Shown here: one piece after another, positions 9,125-17,488 of the stretch
Layout: every line of letters begins with the position of its first letter
Position numbering within the stretch: the first letter of the stretch is position 1
Assembly: GCF_013116825.1 (NCBI RefSeq)
Contig: NZ_JABFNS010000010.1
Span: forward strand, 1 to 64,000
DNA length: 64,000 nt
Direction: 5' to 3'
Origin: Myxococcus xanthus
GTDB lineage: Bacteria > Myxococcota > Myxococcia > Myxococcales > Myxococcaceae
Made by a program: the position numbers and the translations under genes
Notes under the pieces: generated by a model
Databases searched by the model: none
What the model was told of the DNA's origin: nothing
The model's input: the letters and a program-made list of their open reading frames with translations, nothing else

Positions 9125-10334
9125 TCGATGCTTCCTTCCCGGTGAGCTCACCCCTGCGGGTGGCAATCAACGTGTCGAGGGTTTCAAGAATCTCTTCCAG
9201 TCGCGTCACCACGTCGTCCGCGAGGAAGCGGACCACCCAGTAGCCCGAGCACTGGAGTGCAACGTCCTTGCGCCGGTCCCGGCGGAAGCCGTCGGGGCTG
9301 CGGAAGTGGAAGTAGCCGTCAATCTCCACGGCCAGGTTCAGCTCCGTGCAGAGCAGGTCCACTTCCAGCCTCCGGCCACCTCCGACCGGGTCCACGTGGC
9401 CATTGAGGACGAAGAGGCCTCGCGTGGAGGCATGGTCCTGGAGCCGGGCGTGCAGGAACTTCTCCGCCTCGCTCCGGGCGCGGCCATTGGCGTCCCGGTA
9501 GGCCGAGGCGATGGTGCGCACCGCCGAGTCATAGAGCGCGACGACCTGTTCGGACGAGCCTTCCTGCCGGAGCCGGACGCGCGTGGACGCCACCGCGGCC
9601 TCGGGGAGCTCGCGGGTGTCTTCGTCGAGCTCCGGCTCGGCCAGGTCCAGCCGGCCTTCCCGCAGCATGGCGAGGATGTGGGACTCCTCCCTCCGGAGGT
9701 GCTCGGCGAGTGCCTCGGCGGTCAGCACGCAGCCCGTCGTGAGCGCGGGGGCCGCGGTGCACAGGGCCGCGGCGGTGCGGAGCGCCCGGAAGTCAGAGGG
9801 GCCGGCCCGCACGCGCAGGGCCGGCGTGCTTCCAGCGGGGACCAATGCCATCAGCGTTTGGAGTGCCGGCAGCGGCGCGCGCGCGATGGCCTGGCTCACC
9901 GCGTCTGGGAGCACACCGGAGGGCGGCGGGGCCGGGCTCTCCAGCAGGGCCCGGCACAGCTCCCAGGTGGCGGACTGTCCCTGCGGCGGCGTCAGGCCTT
10001 CCAGCAACACGCGCCGCTGGTGCGCCGTCTTGCCTTGGAACTGGAGCGTCCGTGCCTGGTTCTGAGGCTGGGAGCGAACGATGAACACCTCCGCGTCACC
10101 CATCAGGTCCCGTTCCCTGGCGAGCGCCGCCGCCCACGCGGAGACGACGGCGCGCACGTCATCCCCGTCCACGACAACGACGCTCAGGCCCCGGCGCTGA
10201 ATCCACTCCGTCCAGACGGACAGCGCCCGCTCCGGCGGCCCGACGAGCGTGCTCAGCGTTGCAATGCCTTGCGCGCGTCTCCGGGCATGCCGGTCCAGTG
10301 AGCCGAGAAGCGCTGCATCCAATGGTGGGTGCAA
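9111..10334 (-). CDS. DUF559/Vsr-like endonuclease protein, first gene of the HerA operon
   Basis: The last 110 residues carry a restriction-endonuclease-like fold: RLEVDLLC, then LAVEIDGYFHF, then DRRKDVALQCSGYWVVRFLA. This is the D...ExD/K layout of DUF559 and very-short-patch-repair nucleases. The first 300 residues are not recognised. The start is doubtful. TTG 10334 has GGGGGA six bases upstream and gives 407 aa. An ATG at 10339 lies in another frame, reads 28 codons with better codon use, and ends at a TGA exactly where the main frame becomes coding-like, which suggests a 1-nt frameshift (see findings). The gene overlaps its downstream partner by 14 nt. Confidence 0.72.
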   Translation of the reverse strand: MHPPLDAALLGSLDRHARRRAQGIATLSTLVGPPERALSVWTEWIQRRGLSVVVVDGDDVRAVVSAWAAALARERDLMGDAEVFIVRSQPQNQARTLQFQGKTAHQRRVLLEGLTPPQGQSATWELCRALLESPAPPPSGVLPDAVSQAIARAPLPALQTLMALVPAGSTPALRVRAGPSDFRALRTAAALCTAAPALTTGCVLTAEALAEHLRREESHILAMLREGRLDLAEPELDEDTRELPEAAVASTRVRLRQEGSSEQVVALYDSAVRTIASAYRDANGRARSEAEKFLHARLQDHASTRGLFVLNGHVDPVGGGRRLEVDLLCTELNLAVEIDGYFHFRSPDGFRRDRRKDVALQCSGYWVVRFLADDVVTRLEEILETLDTLIATRRGELTGKEASNGKR

Positions 10335-10485
10335 GCCATTTCCCCCGAGGTCGCGCGATGGTCTGCCTTCGCGGAGGGTTGGAAGCCTGCTCCTCTCATG
10401 GACTTCGATGCAACCCCCTGGGGAGGTGTGGACAGTTGAGAGTGATTGTGCTTGGGCGAGTAATGTCTGTCGTCTGTGCAACGGC

Positions 10486-12063
10486 TCAGGCCTCTTCCAC
10501 GCCCAGCGCCGCGCGCAGCTCGGGCATCCGGGCCAGGGGCACCGCGCCGAAGACGAAGCGGTCCGGCCGCACCACGGCCACGTCCGCGCCGTGCTCCCGG
10601 AACCACTCGGACAGCCTGCCGGTGTGGTCCTCCACGCTGTCGTCGCCCAGTCCCGGGACGCCCGCGGAGCGCACGGTGACGGCGCGGGCCCCCAGGGATT
10701 CGGCCAGCTCACGGGCCACCTCCGTCCCCGGGCTGCCGCCCCGGCTCAGCACGGCGAAGCCGGAGCCCAGGCTGTCATCCAACAGGTGTTCCTCTCCGGA
10801 CGCACGACGCACGCGAGGTTGGGGGAGGTAGCTGCCTTCGGCGGCCTTCCGACCGGAGCGGCGGCCGCCCAGCATCCAGCCCTCCTCGATGGCGGGCGCC
10901 GGCTTGAAGCGGAACCCCTCCACGAAGCGGCGCGCGGCCGGGACGGCCTGGAGGCCCCGGAGCACGGTGTCACGGACCCAGGCCATGGGCGTGCTGCGCG
11001 CGGTGAACACGGAGCCCAGCCGCGCGGTGGCTTCCAGCAAGGCGCGCACGTGCGGACGGCGCTCCACGGCGTAGGTGTCCAGCAGCGCCTCGGGGGCGCG
11101 GCCCTGGAGGACCCACGCCAGCTTCCACGCGAGGTTCGCCGCGTCGCGCAGCCCGGACACCAGGCCCTGCCCCATGAAGGGCGGCAACAGGTGGGCCGCG
11201 TCTCCCGCCAGGAAGGTGCGGCCCACGCGCCAGCGCTGCGCGACTACCGAATGAAAGCTGTAGAGCTGCGCTCGCTCCACCGTCACCCGGTCTGGATTCA
11301 CATAAGGCCCAATCAGGCGGCGAATCGTGCCCGGCTGCGTCATCTCCTCGCCCGTCTCGCCCAGGCGCAGGCGGAACTCCCAGCGCAACCGCCCCACGGG
11401 GCCGCGCCCGACGAAGCCGGGGCGGACCGGGTCGCAGACGACATGACATTCGACGGGGGCGTCTTCTTCCGCCACGGTGCCGGAGATGGCAATCCACGGC
11501 TCCTGGCCGTCGCGGCCTTCCATGGGGATGCCCAGCAGCGCGCGCACCGTGCTCCGCCCACCGTCACAGGCCACCAGGTAGCGGGCGCGCACCCCGTGCC
11601 GGACTCCGGATGTCCGGTACCGCACGGTGACGCCCGCGCCGTCCTGTTCCAGTGACTCCACCTCGGTGCCCGTGCGCAGCTCGGCGGCGGGGAAGCGTGA
11701 GAGGCCCTCGCGCAGCGCCTTCTCCAGGAGCGGCTGGTGGAAGAACCAGATGGGCGCGTGGCCGTAGCCGAAGTCCACCTGGCCCAGTTGGACCTGGGCA
11801 ATGGGTTGGCCGCCCACGCCGGTGAAGGTGACGTGGCGGCCCTGGCGCAGGTCGGGCTTCAGCGCGTCGAGCAGCCCCGCGGCCTGGTAGATGCGCAGGG
11901 CCTCGTCGTCACAGGAGAAGGCCCGGGGTTGGCCATGCGGCGCGGCCTCCCGTTCGAGGACGAGCACGCGCACGCCCTGGAGTCCCAGGAGGTTGGCGGT
12001 GAGCACACCCACCGGCCCGCCTCCCGCGATGACCACATCCACTTCCTCGATGTCGGCCGACAT
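10486..12063 (-). CDS. FAD-dependent aromatic-type monooxygenase (group A, MhpA-like)
   Basis: A 525-aa flavoprotein hydroxylase. The N-terminal FAD motif is IAGGGPVGVLTA, the mid-chain DG motif is in CDGGRSTVR, and the ribityl-binding GD motif is LAGDAAHLLPPFMGQG. This is the normal set for NAD(P)H-dependent single-component hydroxylases of phenols or polyketides. A C-terminal thioredoxin-like domain (about 400-525) is present, as in phenol hydroxylase and MhpA. ATG 12063 follows a GGGGGAAG ribosome binding site and lies 39 nt after an SDR gene, so it probably belongs to the acyltransferase-SDR operon. The substrate is unknown, and a tailoring role for a nearby metabolite is possible. Confidence 0.85.
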   Translation of the reverse strand: MSADIEEVDVVIAGGGPVGVLTANLLGLQGVRVLVLEREAAPHGQPRAFSCDDEALRIYQAAGLLDALKPDLRQGRHVTFTGVGGQPIAQVQLGQVDFGYGHAPIWFFHQPLLEKALREGLSRFPAAELRTGTEVESLEQDGAGVTVRYRTSGVRHGVRARYLVACDGGRSTVRALLGIPMEGRDGQEPWIAISGTVAEEDAPVECHVVCDPVRPGFVGRGPVGRLRWEFRLRLGETGEEMTQPGTIRRLIGPYVNPDRVTVERAQLYSFHSVVAQRWRVGRTFLAGDAAHLLPPFMGQGLVSGLRDAANLAWKLAWVLQGRAPEALLDTYAVERRPHVRALLEATARLGSVFTARSTPMAWVRDTVLRGLQAVPAARRFVEGFRFKPAPAIEEGWMLGGRRSGRKAAEGSYLPQPRVRRASGEEHLLDDSLGSGFAVLSRGGSPGTEVARELAESLGARAVTVRSAGVPGLGDDSVEDHTGRLSEWFREHGADVAVVRPDRFVFGAVPLARMPELRAALGVEEA

Positions 12064-12102
12064 GGACTTCCCCCCGGAAGCAGGTCCGCTGCGGGGAGAA
12101 GT

Positions 12103-13050
12103 CTAACGTCCTTGGCCCCCCGCGGGGAGGACGGGCGAGGATTCGCGGAAGATGCGCAGCGAGTCCGCCACGCTGTGTCGGTATTCGAAGCCCGTGGCGT
12201 CCAGGAAGCGGCGGTTGTCCACGACAATGGGGAAGCGCAGGTGGTCCAGGGCGCCCATCGACAGGCGGGGGAGGCCGGCCCGGCCCAGCAGCATCGATAG
12301 CAGCGGCGCGGGCAAGGGCACCGCCTTGCGCCCTGTCTCCCGGACGATGACGGACAGCGGAATCGGCGGAGGGCCCGCCACGTTGAAGAGGCCCCGGACC
12401 TGCTTCTCCAGCGCCAGCGTCAACGCCGTCACCACGTCTTCCTCCTGGAGGACGTGGAACAGGGGGTCGTACCCGAGCACCAGCGGCACGCGACGGCCCT
12501 TGAGGAAGGAGGACAGCGTGCCGGTGCCGGGAGCCCCCAGGGTGTAGGGCAGCCGCAGCACCGCCGTCGTCATCTTCGGCAGGCGCCACAGCGCGGTGGC
12601 CGCGTACAGGTCGGCGGCCACCAGGTCCGCCAGCTCCGGAATGGCCTCCAGCGCGCGAGGCGGCTCGTCCTCGGAGTGGTACAGCGGCGAGTCCGGCGCC
12701 GCGCCGTAGAAGGTGTGCCGCCCCACGAAGAGCACCTGCTTCACGCCATGGGCCGCGCAGTGGTCGAACACCGCCTTGGTGCCGTCCAGGTTGATGCGCC
12801 CGCGCTCCTTGCCCGGCACCGTGAAGGCGGTGACGGTGGCCATGTGCACCACGGCTTCGGGACGCCAGCGGCGGAAGACGTCCTCCGCGGCGCGCTTGCG
12901 CACATCGCCCCGGTAGACCTGGATGCCGGCCTCCTTGGCCTCGGCCCAGGGGCGCGTGTCGATGCCCGCCACCTGATGCCCGCGCGCGTGCAGGTGCAGC
13001 GCGAGCTGGCGGGCAATGCCTCCGGAGATGCCTGGAATCAGCACCCTCAT
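12103..13050 (-). CDS. Atypical extended short-chain dehydrogenase/epimerase-like protein
   Basis: A 315-aa NAD(P)-binding Rossmann protein. The glycine motif is PGISGGIA instead of the usual GxxGxxG, and the acidic residue after the second strand (GIDTR) is present. The segment aligned with the catalytic YxxxK reads LYAATALW, so the lysine is missing. It probably binds a nucleotide but has a shifted or lost catalytic role, as in atypical SDRs and complex-I-assembly relatives. ATG 13050 overlaps the upstream acyltransferase stop by 4 nt (ATGA), so the two are translationally coupled. The substrate is unknown. Confidence 0.75.
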   Translation of the reverse strand: MRVLIPGISGGIARQLALHLHARGHQVAGIDTRPWAEAKEAGIQVYRGDVRKRAAEDVFRRWRPEAVVHMATVTAFTVPGKERGRINLDGTKAVFDHCAAHGVKQVLFVGRHTFYGAAPDSPLYHSEDEPPRALEAIPELADLVAADLYAATALWRLPKMTTAVLRLPYTLGAPGTGTLSSFLKGRRVPLVLGYDPLFHVLQEEDVVTALTLALEKQVRGLFNVAGPPPIPLSVIVRETGRKAVPLPAPLLSMLLGRAGLPRLSMGALDHLRFPIVVDNRRFLDATGFEYRHSVADSLRIFRESSPVLPAGGQGR

Positions 13051-13868
13051 GGCAGCAGGTTCCTCCCAATCCGCCGGCTGTGCCGCTGCGCGCGGCCGCG
13101 CTCGATGAGCCCCGCGATGCGCTGCTTCACCTTCTCCACATAGCCCTCGATGACGTGGTCCTCCTCGTCTCCCGTGCCCTGGAAGACGAGCGGCTCGCCG
13201 TAATGGATTTCCAACTGCACCGGCAACGGCAGCGGCAACAGGTAGGGCGTCAACGGGACGTAGGGCACGCCGAGCAGCTTCCCCAGCGTGTACGCGTTGA
13301 ACACCGTGGGGACGGCCGAGCCGCCGCCCAGGAACGCGAAGGGGATGATGGGCGAGCGCGTCTGCAACGCCAGGCGGACGAAGCCGGTGCCGAAGTCCAC
13401 CAGCGAGTAGCGCTCGTTGTAGAGCTTGGCCGTGCCGCGCGCGCCCTCGGGGAAGATCATCAGCAGCCGGTCATCCTCCAGCAGCCGCTTGGCGTGCTCG
13501 GGCAGCCCGATGAACTGGCCGGTGCGGCTGGCCCACAGCGAGGACACTGGGAAGTTGTGGAGGAAGCGCTCCACCATGCCCTGCGCCAGCCGGGGCGGGT
13601 CCATCTCCAACATGGTGGACGTCAGCACCATGGCCCCGTCCACCGCCACGCCGCCGGAGTGGTTGCCCACCAGCATCCCGCGGCCCCGCGGGGGGATGTG
13701 CTCCACCCCGTAACAGCGCACGCGGAAGTAGTAGCGGTAGATGGCGCCAAAGACGCGCAGCGCATGTTTCACATGAGACTTGGAGATGCCGTACGGGTCG
13801 ACGCCGTATTCGTTGAAAGGCAGTTCCAGCCGGTCCACCCGGGCTTCCAATGAGTCGGTCAGGGCCAC
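13047..13868 (-). CDS. Lysophospholipid/diacylglycerol acyltransferase-like protein (PlsC superfamily)
   Basis: The 273-aa product carries the acyltransferase signature MLVGNHSGGVAVDGAM and the substrate-binding IFPEGARG, matching the LPLAT/DGAT branch rather than canonical PlsC (HX4D). It should esterify an acyl group from acyl-CoA or ACP onto a glycerolipid or other hydroxyl at the inner membrane. The start is GTG 13868, and no convincing Shine-Dalgarno precedes it. The next in-frame Met is inside the catalytic block, so the GTG is preferred. It is the first gene of the operon with the SDR and flavin monooxygenase, divergent from an ABC exporter across a 112-bp gap. Confidence 0.82.
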   Translation of the reverse strand: MALTDSLEARVDRLELPFNEYGVDPYGISKSHVKHALRVFGAIYRYYFRVRCYGVEHIPPRGRGMLVGNHSGGVAVDGAMVLTSTMLEMDPPRLAQGMVERFLHNFPVSSLWASRTGQFIGLPEHAKRLLEDDRLLMIFPEGARGTAKLYNERYSLVDFGTGFVRLALQTRSPIIPFAFLGGGSAVPTVFNAYTLGKLLGVPYVPLTPYLLPLPLPVQLEIHYGEPLVFQGTGDEEDHVIEGYVEKVKQRIAGLIERGRAQRHSRRIGRNLLP

Positions 13869-13980
13869 GGGGGCACCGTACCACCCCGACGTGCCCGGCC
13901 CCGCCGCTTTCCACACCGGGTCGGTTGGGCACCCGCCGGGTGTTGAGCGATACTCGCCCGCGCGCCCCCAGCCCCCATCC

Positions 13981-14931
13981 ATGACACACCAGGACGAGCT
14001 CGCCATCGAGGTGAAGGGATTGGTCAAACGTTTCGGCGACGTCACCGCCGTGGACGGAATCGACCTGGACATCCGCCGTGGCGAGTGCGTGGGCCTCCTG
14101 GGCCCCAACGGCGCGGGCAAGACGACGACCGTGGAAATCCTCGAGGGCCTCCAGACGGCCACCTCGGGGGAGGTGCGGCTCCTGGGGTTGCGCTGGGAGA
14201 CGGACGCGCCGGTGCTGCGGGAGCGCATTGGCATGACGCTCCAGGAGACGCGGCTGGTGGACCAGCTCACGGTGGAGGAGATGGTGCGTTTGTTCACCTC
14301 CTTCTACCCACGCCCCCTGGAGGTGGAGGCGCTCATCGGGCTGGTGCAGCTGGGCGAGAAGCGCCATGCCCGGGTGGGCAAGCTGTCCGGCGGCCAGAAG
14401 CAGCGGCTGGCGTTGGCGCTGGGGCTGGCGGGCGACCCGGACGTGCTCTTCCTGGACGAGCCCACCACCGGGTTGGACCCCCAGTCGCGCCGCGCCTTGT
14501 GGGACGTGGTGGCGCAGCTCAAGGCGCGCGGGCGCACCGTGGTGTTGACCACGCATTACATGGATGAGGCCGAGGTGCTGTGCGACCGGCTGGTCATCAT
14601 CGACCGGGGCCGGGTGATTGCGCGCGGGACGCCGCGGGACATCATCACCTCGCTGGGCGCGGAGCAGGTCATCGAGCTGGAGGCGGAGCCCTCGCCGGAA
14701 TTGGAGCGGTTGCGCCCGCTGCCGTCGGTGGTGGCCGCCCAGCGGCACGCCGGCCGCATCACCTTGCGGGTGCGGGAGCTGCACCTGGCGCTGCCGGAGG
14801 TGCTGCGCGAGGTGGCGGCGGGGGGCGGCCAGTTGCTGCACCTGTCCACCCGGCGCCCCACGCTGGATGATGTCTTCATCGACATGACGGGCCGCTCCCT
14901 GCGCGAGTCCGCGGAAGAGAAGGCGGCCTGA
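13981..14931 (+). CDS. ABC transporter ATP-binding protein (ABC-2/drug-exporter type)
   Basis: A 316-aa nucleotide-binding subunit. Walker A is GPNGAGKTTT, the signature is KLSGGQKQR, Walker B is VLFLDEPTTGLDP, and the switch histidine is in LTTHYMDEA. A C-terminal extension of about 90 aa is like that of CcmA/DrrA-type exporters. ATG 13981 heads a + strand operon, and its stop overlaps the permease start by one base. Position beside tailoring and NRPS genes suggests self-resistance or export of the metabolite, but housekeeping export cannot be excluded. Confidence 0.92.
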   Translation: MTHQDELAIEVKGLVKRFGDVTAVDGIDLDIRRGECVGLLGPNGAGKTTTVEILEGLQTATSGEVRLLGLRWETDAPVLRERIGMTLQETRLVDQLTVEEMVRLFTSFYPRPLEVEALIGLVQLGEKRHARVGKLSGGQKQRLALALGLAGDPDVLFLDEPTTGLDPQSRRALWDVVAQLKARGRTVVLTTHYMDEAEVLCDRLVIIDRGRVIARGTPRDIITSLGAEQVIELEAEPSPELERLRPLPSVVAAQRHAGRITLRVRELHLALPEVLREVAAGGGQLLHLSTRRPTLDDVFIDMTGRSLRESAEEKAA

Positions 14932-15956
14932 TGAACGCCCTGGGCCAGCTGGTGTTGATGCGGCTGCGCATGTTGATGCGGCAGCCGGAGGTGCTGTTCT
15001 GGACGTTCATCTTCCCCGTCGTCACCTCGCTGTTCCTGGGGCTGGCGTTCCGGAATGACTCCCTGGGCCCGGTGCGTGTGGCCGTGGCGGAGGGGCCGGG
15101 CGCACCGGCGCTGATGGCGAAGCTGGAGGGCGTGCCGGAGCTGTCGGCCGAGGTCGCGGACGAAGCGTCCGCCCGGCGGCGGCTGGCGCGCGGGCAGCTC
15201 TCCCTGGTGCTGTTGCCGGGGGCGGTGCCCGAGGCGCTGGTGGACCCCAGCCAGGCGGCGGGCCGCACCGCGCGGCTCCTGGTGGAGCAGGCGCTCGCCG
15301 CGCCGGAAGTCACCGCGCGTCCCGCCGTGGTGAAGGCCACGCCGGTGTCGGAGCCGGGAAACCGCTACGTCGACTTCCTCATCCCCGGCCTGCTGGGCCT
15401 TTCGTTGATGTCCAGCAGTCTGTGGGTGGTGGCGGGCTCGCTGGTGGCGATGCGCGGAGGCAAGCTGCTGAAGCGGCTGGCCGCGACGCCCATGCGGCGC
15501 TCCCAGTTCTTCCTGTCCTACATGCTGGCGCGCGCGGGGTTCGCGCTGGCGGAGGTCTTCTTCTTCTGTGCCTTCGCGCGCTGGCTCTTCGGCGTGCCGA
15601 TGTTCGGCAGCTACTTCACGTTGACGCTGGTGGGGCTCGCGGGGGCGCTGTGCTTCGCCGCGCTCGGCGTGCTGGTGGCCATCCGGGCGCGGACGGAGGA
15701 GGCGGTGGGCGGGCTCGTCAACCTCGTCTCGCTGCCGATGATGTTCGTCTCCGGCGTCTTCTTCGCGTCCGGGAACTTCCCCTCTTGGTTGCAACCGGTC
15801 ATCCGCGCCTTGCCGCTCACGGCCATCAATGACTCGCTGCGGGCCGTCATGCTGGAGGGCGCGGGCCTGGCTTCACTGGGTGCGCCCATGTTGGTGCTGG
15901 CCGCGTGGACCGTGGTGCCGCTGCTGCTGGCCCTTCGTTGGTTCCGCTGGACGTAA
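14931..15956 (+). CDS. ABC-2 type permease
   Basis: A 341-aa membrane subunit of the exporter encoded immediately upstream (overlapping TGATG). One N-terminal span is followed by an extracytoplasmic loop of about 130 aa rich in Ala/Glu. A block of five spans follows, including the conserved ABC-2 region around FLIPGLLGLSLMSSSLW and MFVSGVFFASGNFPSWLQ. One permease and one ATPase imply a homodimeric 2+2 transporter, DrrAB-like. The next gene begins 14 nt downstream. Confidence 0.9.
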   Translation: MNALGQLVLMRLRMLMRQPEVLFWTFIFPVVTSLFLGLAFRNDSLGPVRVAVAEGPGAPALMAKLEGVPELSAEVADEASARRRLARGQLSLVLLPGAVPEALVDPSQAAGRTARLLVEQALAAPEVTARPAVVKATPVSEPGNRYVDFLIPGLLGLSLMSSSLWVVAGSLVAMRGGKLLKRLAATPMRRSQFFLSYMLARAGFALAEVFFFCAFARWLFGVPMFGSYFTLTLVGLAGALCFAALGVLVAIRARTEEAVGGLVNLVSLPMMFVSGVFFASGNFPSWLQPVIRALPLTAINDSLRAVMLEGAGLASLGAPMLVLAAWTVVPLLLALRWFRWT

Positions 15957-15970
15957 AGGAGCGTTGCTTC

Positions 15971-17470
15971 GTGTCTCAGCCCGTTTCCGCGCCGTCCCCC
16001 GCCTTCGTTCAACAGCTCAACTTCTACGCGCGAGACGCCAGCAACGAAGCGGCGGCGCTCCAGGCCGCCTTCGCGCTCGGCCTCTTCGGCCACCTCCCGG
16101 AGACGGGCTCGGGCGCGCCGGTGTCCTTGGCGGTGCTCGCGAAGCGGGTGGGCGGCACCTGGCGAGGGACGCGCTCCGTCGTCGAGCCGCTGGTCGCGTT
16201 GGGCTTCGTCCACCTGGAGGAGGGGCGGGGGTATTCGCTGCCCGCGTCGACCGCGGCCTTTCTCCGGGATGAGGCGTTCATTGACGGGCTGCGGGAGGCG
16301 CGGCGGTGGTGGCATCCGCTGGCGCTGCTGCCCCAGGCCGTGCGCGCTGGAGGCCCCGTGGCGTGGGGCGGGGCGTCGTGGGACGTGCTCGGGTGGTACC
16401 GCGCGCTGTTCCTGTCGCCCGCGCCATCCACCCCGAGCGCCGAGGCCCGGGACTTCCATGACCGCTTCGCCCGCAACCCCGCGCGCACGCTGGCGCTGGT
16501 GACGGCCGCGGAGCTGGACGTGCTGGTGAAGCTGGTGCGTGGGCCTGTGACGCTGGACGCGCTGGCGCGGGAAGTGGGCGCGTCGGCGGAGGCGCTGGAG
16601 GTGCTCCTGGGCGCGCTGGCGGCGATGGGCATCGTCCAGGCACGGGAGACAGGCTGGGGCTTCACGGAGGCGGCGAGCCGCGCGCTGGACGCCCAGAGCC
16701 TCCCGTACTTCCAGCGGGCGCTGCCGGCGACCATGGCCTACTGGGAGGCGCTGGGGCACCTGGACGAAGCGGTGCGCGAGCAGCGCTTCCGGTTGGACTT
16801 GCGTGACCCGGAGACGGCGCGGCGTATCTACCAGGAGAACGCTTCACGCATCTCCAGCATCTTCGCCTCGCACCTGCGGCTGAGCCGGCAGGCCGCGACG
16901 CTGGTGAAGGCGATGCGGCCATTGGCACAGGCGCGCGTGTTGGACGTGGGCACGGGCTCGGGCGTGTGGGGCGCGGCCTTCGGGTTGGCGGACCCCACCA
17001 CGCACGTCACGTACCTGGATTCGCCGCACGTGCTGGACGCGGTGCGGCCCCACCTGACGAAGCTGAAGCTGGAGGCCCGCTCCGAGCTGTGGGCGGGGGA
17101 CTGCCTGTCGGTGGACTACGGCGAGTCCCGCTACGACGTCATCCTGCTGCCGCAAATCATCCCCGCGCTGCCGCCCTCGGAGCTCCCGAGCTTCTTCGCC
17201 CGGCTGGCTCGGGCGCTGCGTCCCGGCGGGCTGCTGCTCATCTCCGGCTACCTGCTGACGGACCGGCGCGACGGCCCGCTGGACGCGCTCTACTTCGCGC
17301 TGCGCCGCTACGTGACGAACGAGGGGGACGTGCTGTCCCTGCCGGAGTTCCGGGCGCTGTTGGGGCCGGTGGGCCTCACGGACGCCCGCGGCTTCGACAT
17401 GCCCATTCAGCAGGTCGTCATCGCTCATCGGGGAGACGTCGCGTGGCCGGACGTCGCCCTCTCCGCCTGA
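15971..17470 (+). CDS. SAM-dependent methyltransferase with doubled N-terminal module
   Basis: The 499-aa protein ends in a Rossmann methyltransferase domain. Motif I is VLDVGTGSGVWG (V323 onward), and IILPQIIPAL lies downstream in the position of the LHxxxD-type element of O-methyltransferases. The front half holds two helical/winged-helix units in tandem (about residues 10-110 and 160-270) where plant-type O-methyltransferases have one. GTG 15971 has AAGGAG eight bases upstream. It is a clear paralogue of the protein encoded at 19758-21281. Lying in the exporter operon, it probably O- or N-methylates the NRPS product, but the target is unknown. Confidence 0.82.
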   Translation: MSQPVSAPSPAFVQQLNFYARDASNEAAALQAAFALGLFGHLPETGSGAPVSLAVLAKRVGGTWRGTRSVVEPLVALGFVHLEEGRGYSLPASTAAFLRDEAFIDGLREARRWWHPLALLPQAVRAGGPVAWGGASWDVLGWYRALFLSPAPSTPSAEARDFHDRFARNPARTLALVTAAELDVLVKLVRGPVTLDALAREVGASAEALEVLLGALAAMGIVQARETGWGFTEAASRALDAQSLPYFQRALPATMAYWEALGHLDEAVREQRFRLDLRDPETARRIYQENASRISSIFASHLRLSRQAATLVKAMRPLAQARVLDVGTGSGVWGAAFGLADPTTHVTYLDSPHVLDAVRPHLTKLKLEARSELWAGDCLSVDYGESRYDVILLPQIIPALPPSELPSFFARLARALRPGGLLLISGYLLTDRRDGPLDALYFALRRYVTNEGDVLSLPEFRALLGPVGLTDARGFDMPIQQVVIAHRGDVAWPDVALSA

Positions 17471-17488
17471 TTCCTTTTCGGGAGCATC

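Noticed and set aside
4593..10339. Assignment of the nuclease/HerA operon to BREX, Dnd or DISARM
   Set aside because: No methylase, PglZ phosphatase, DndA-E, Dpt or DrmA/B-like gene is present; only the HerA-like ATPase core is shared with such systems.
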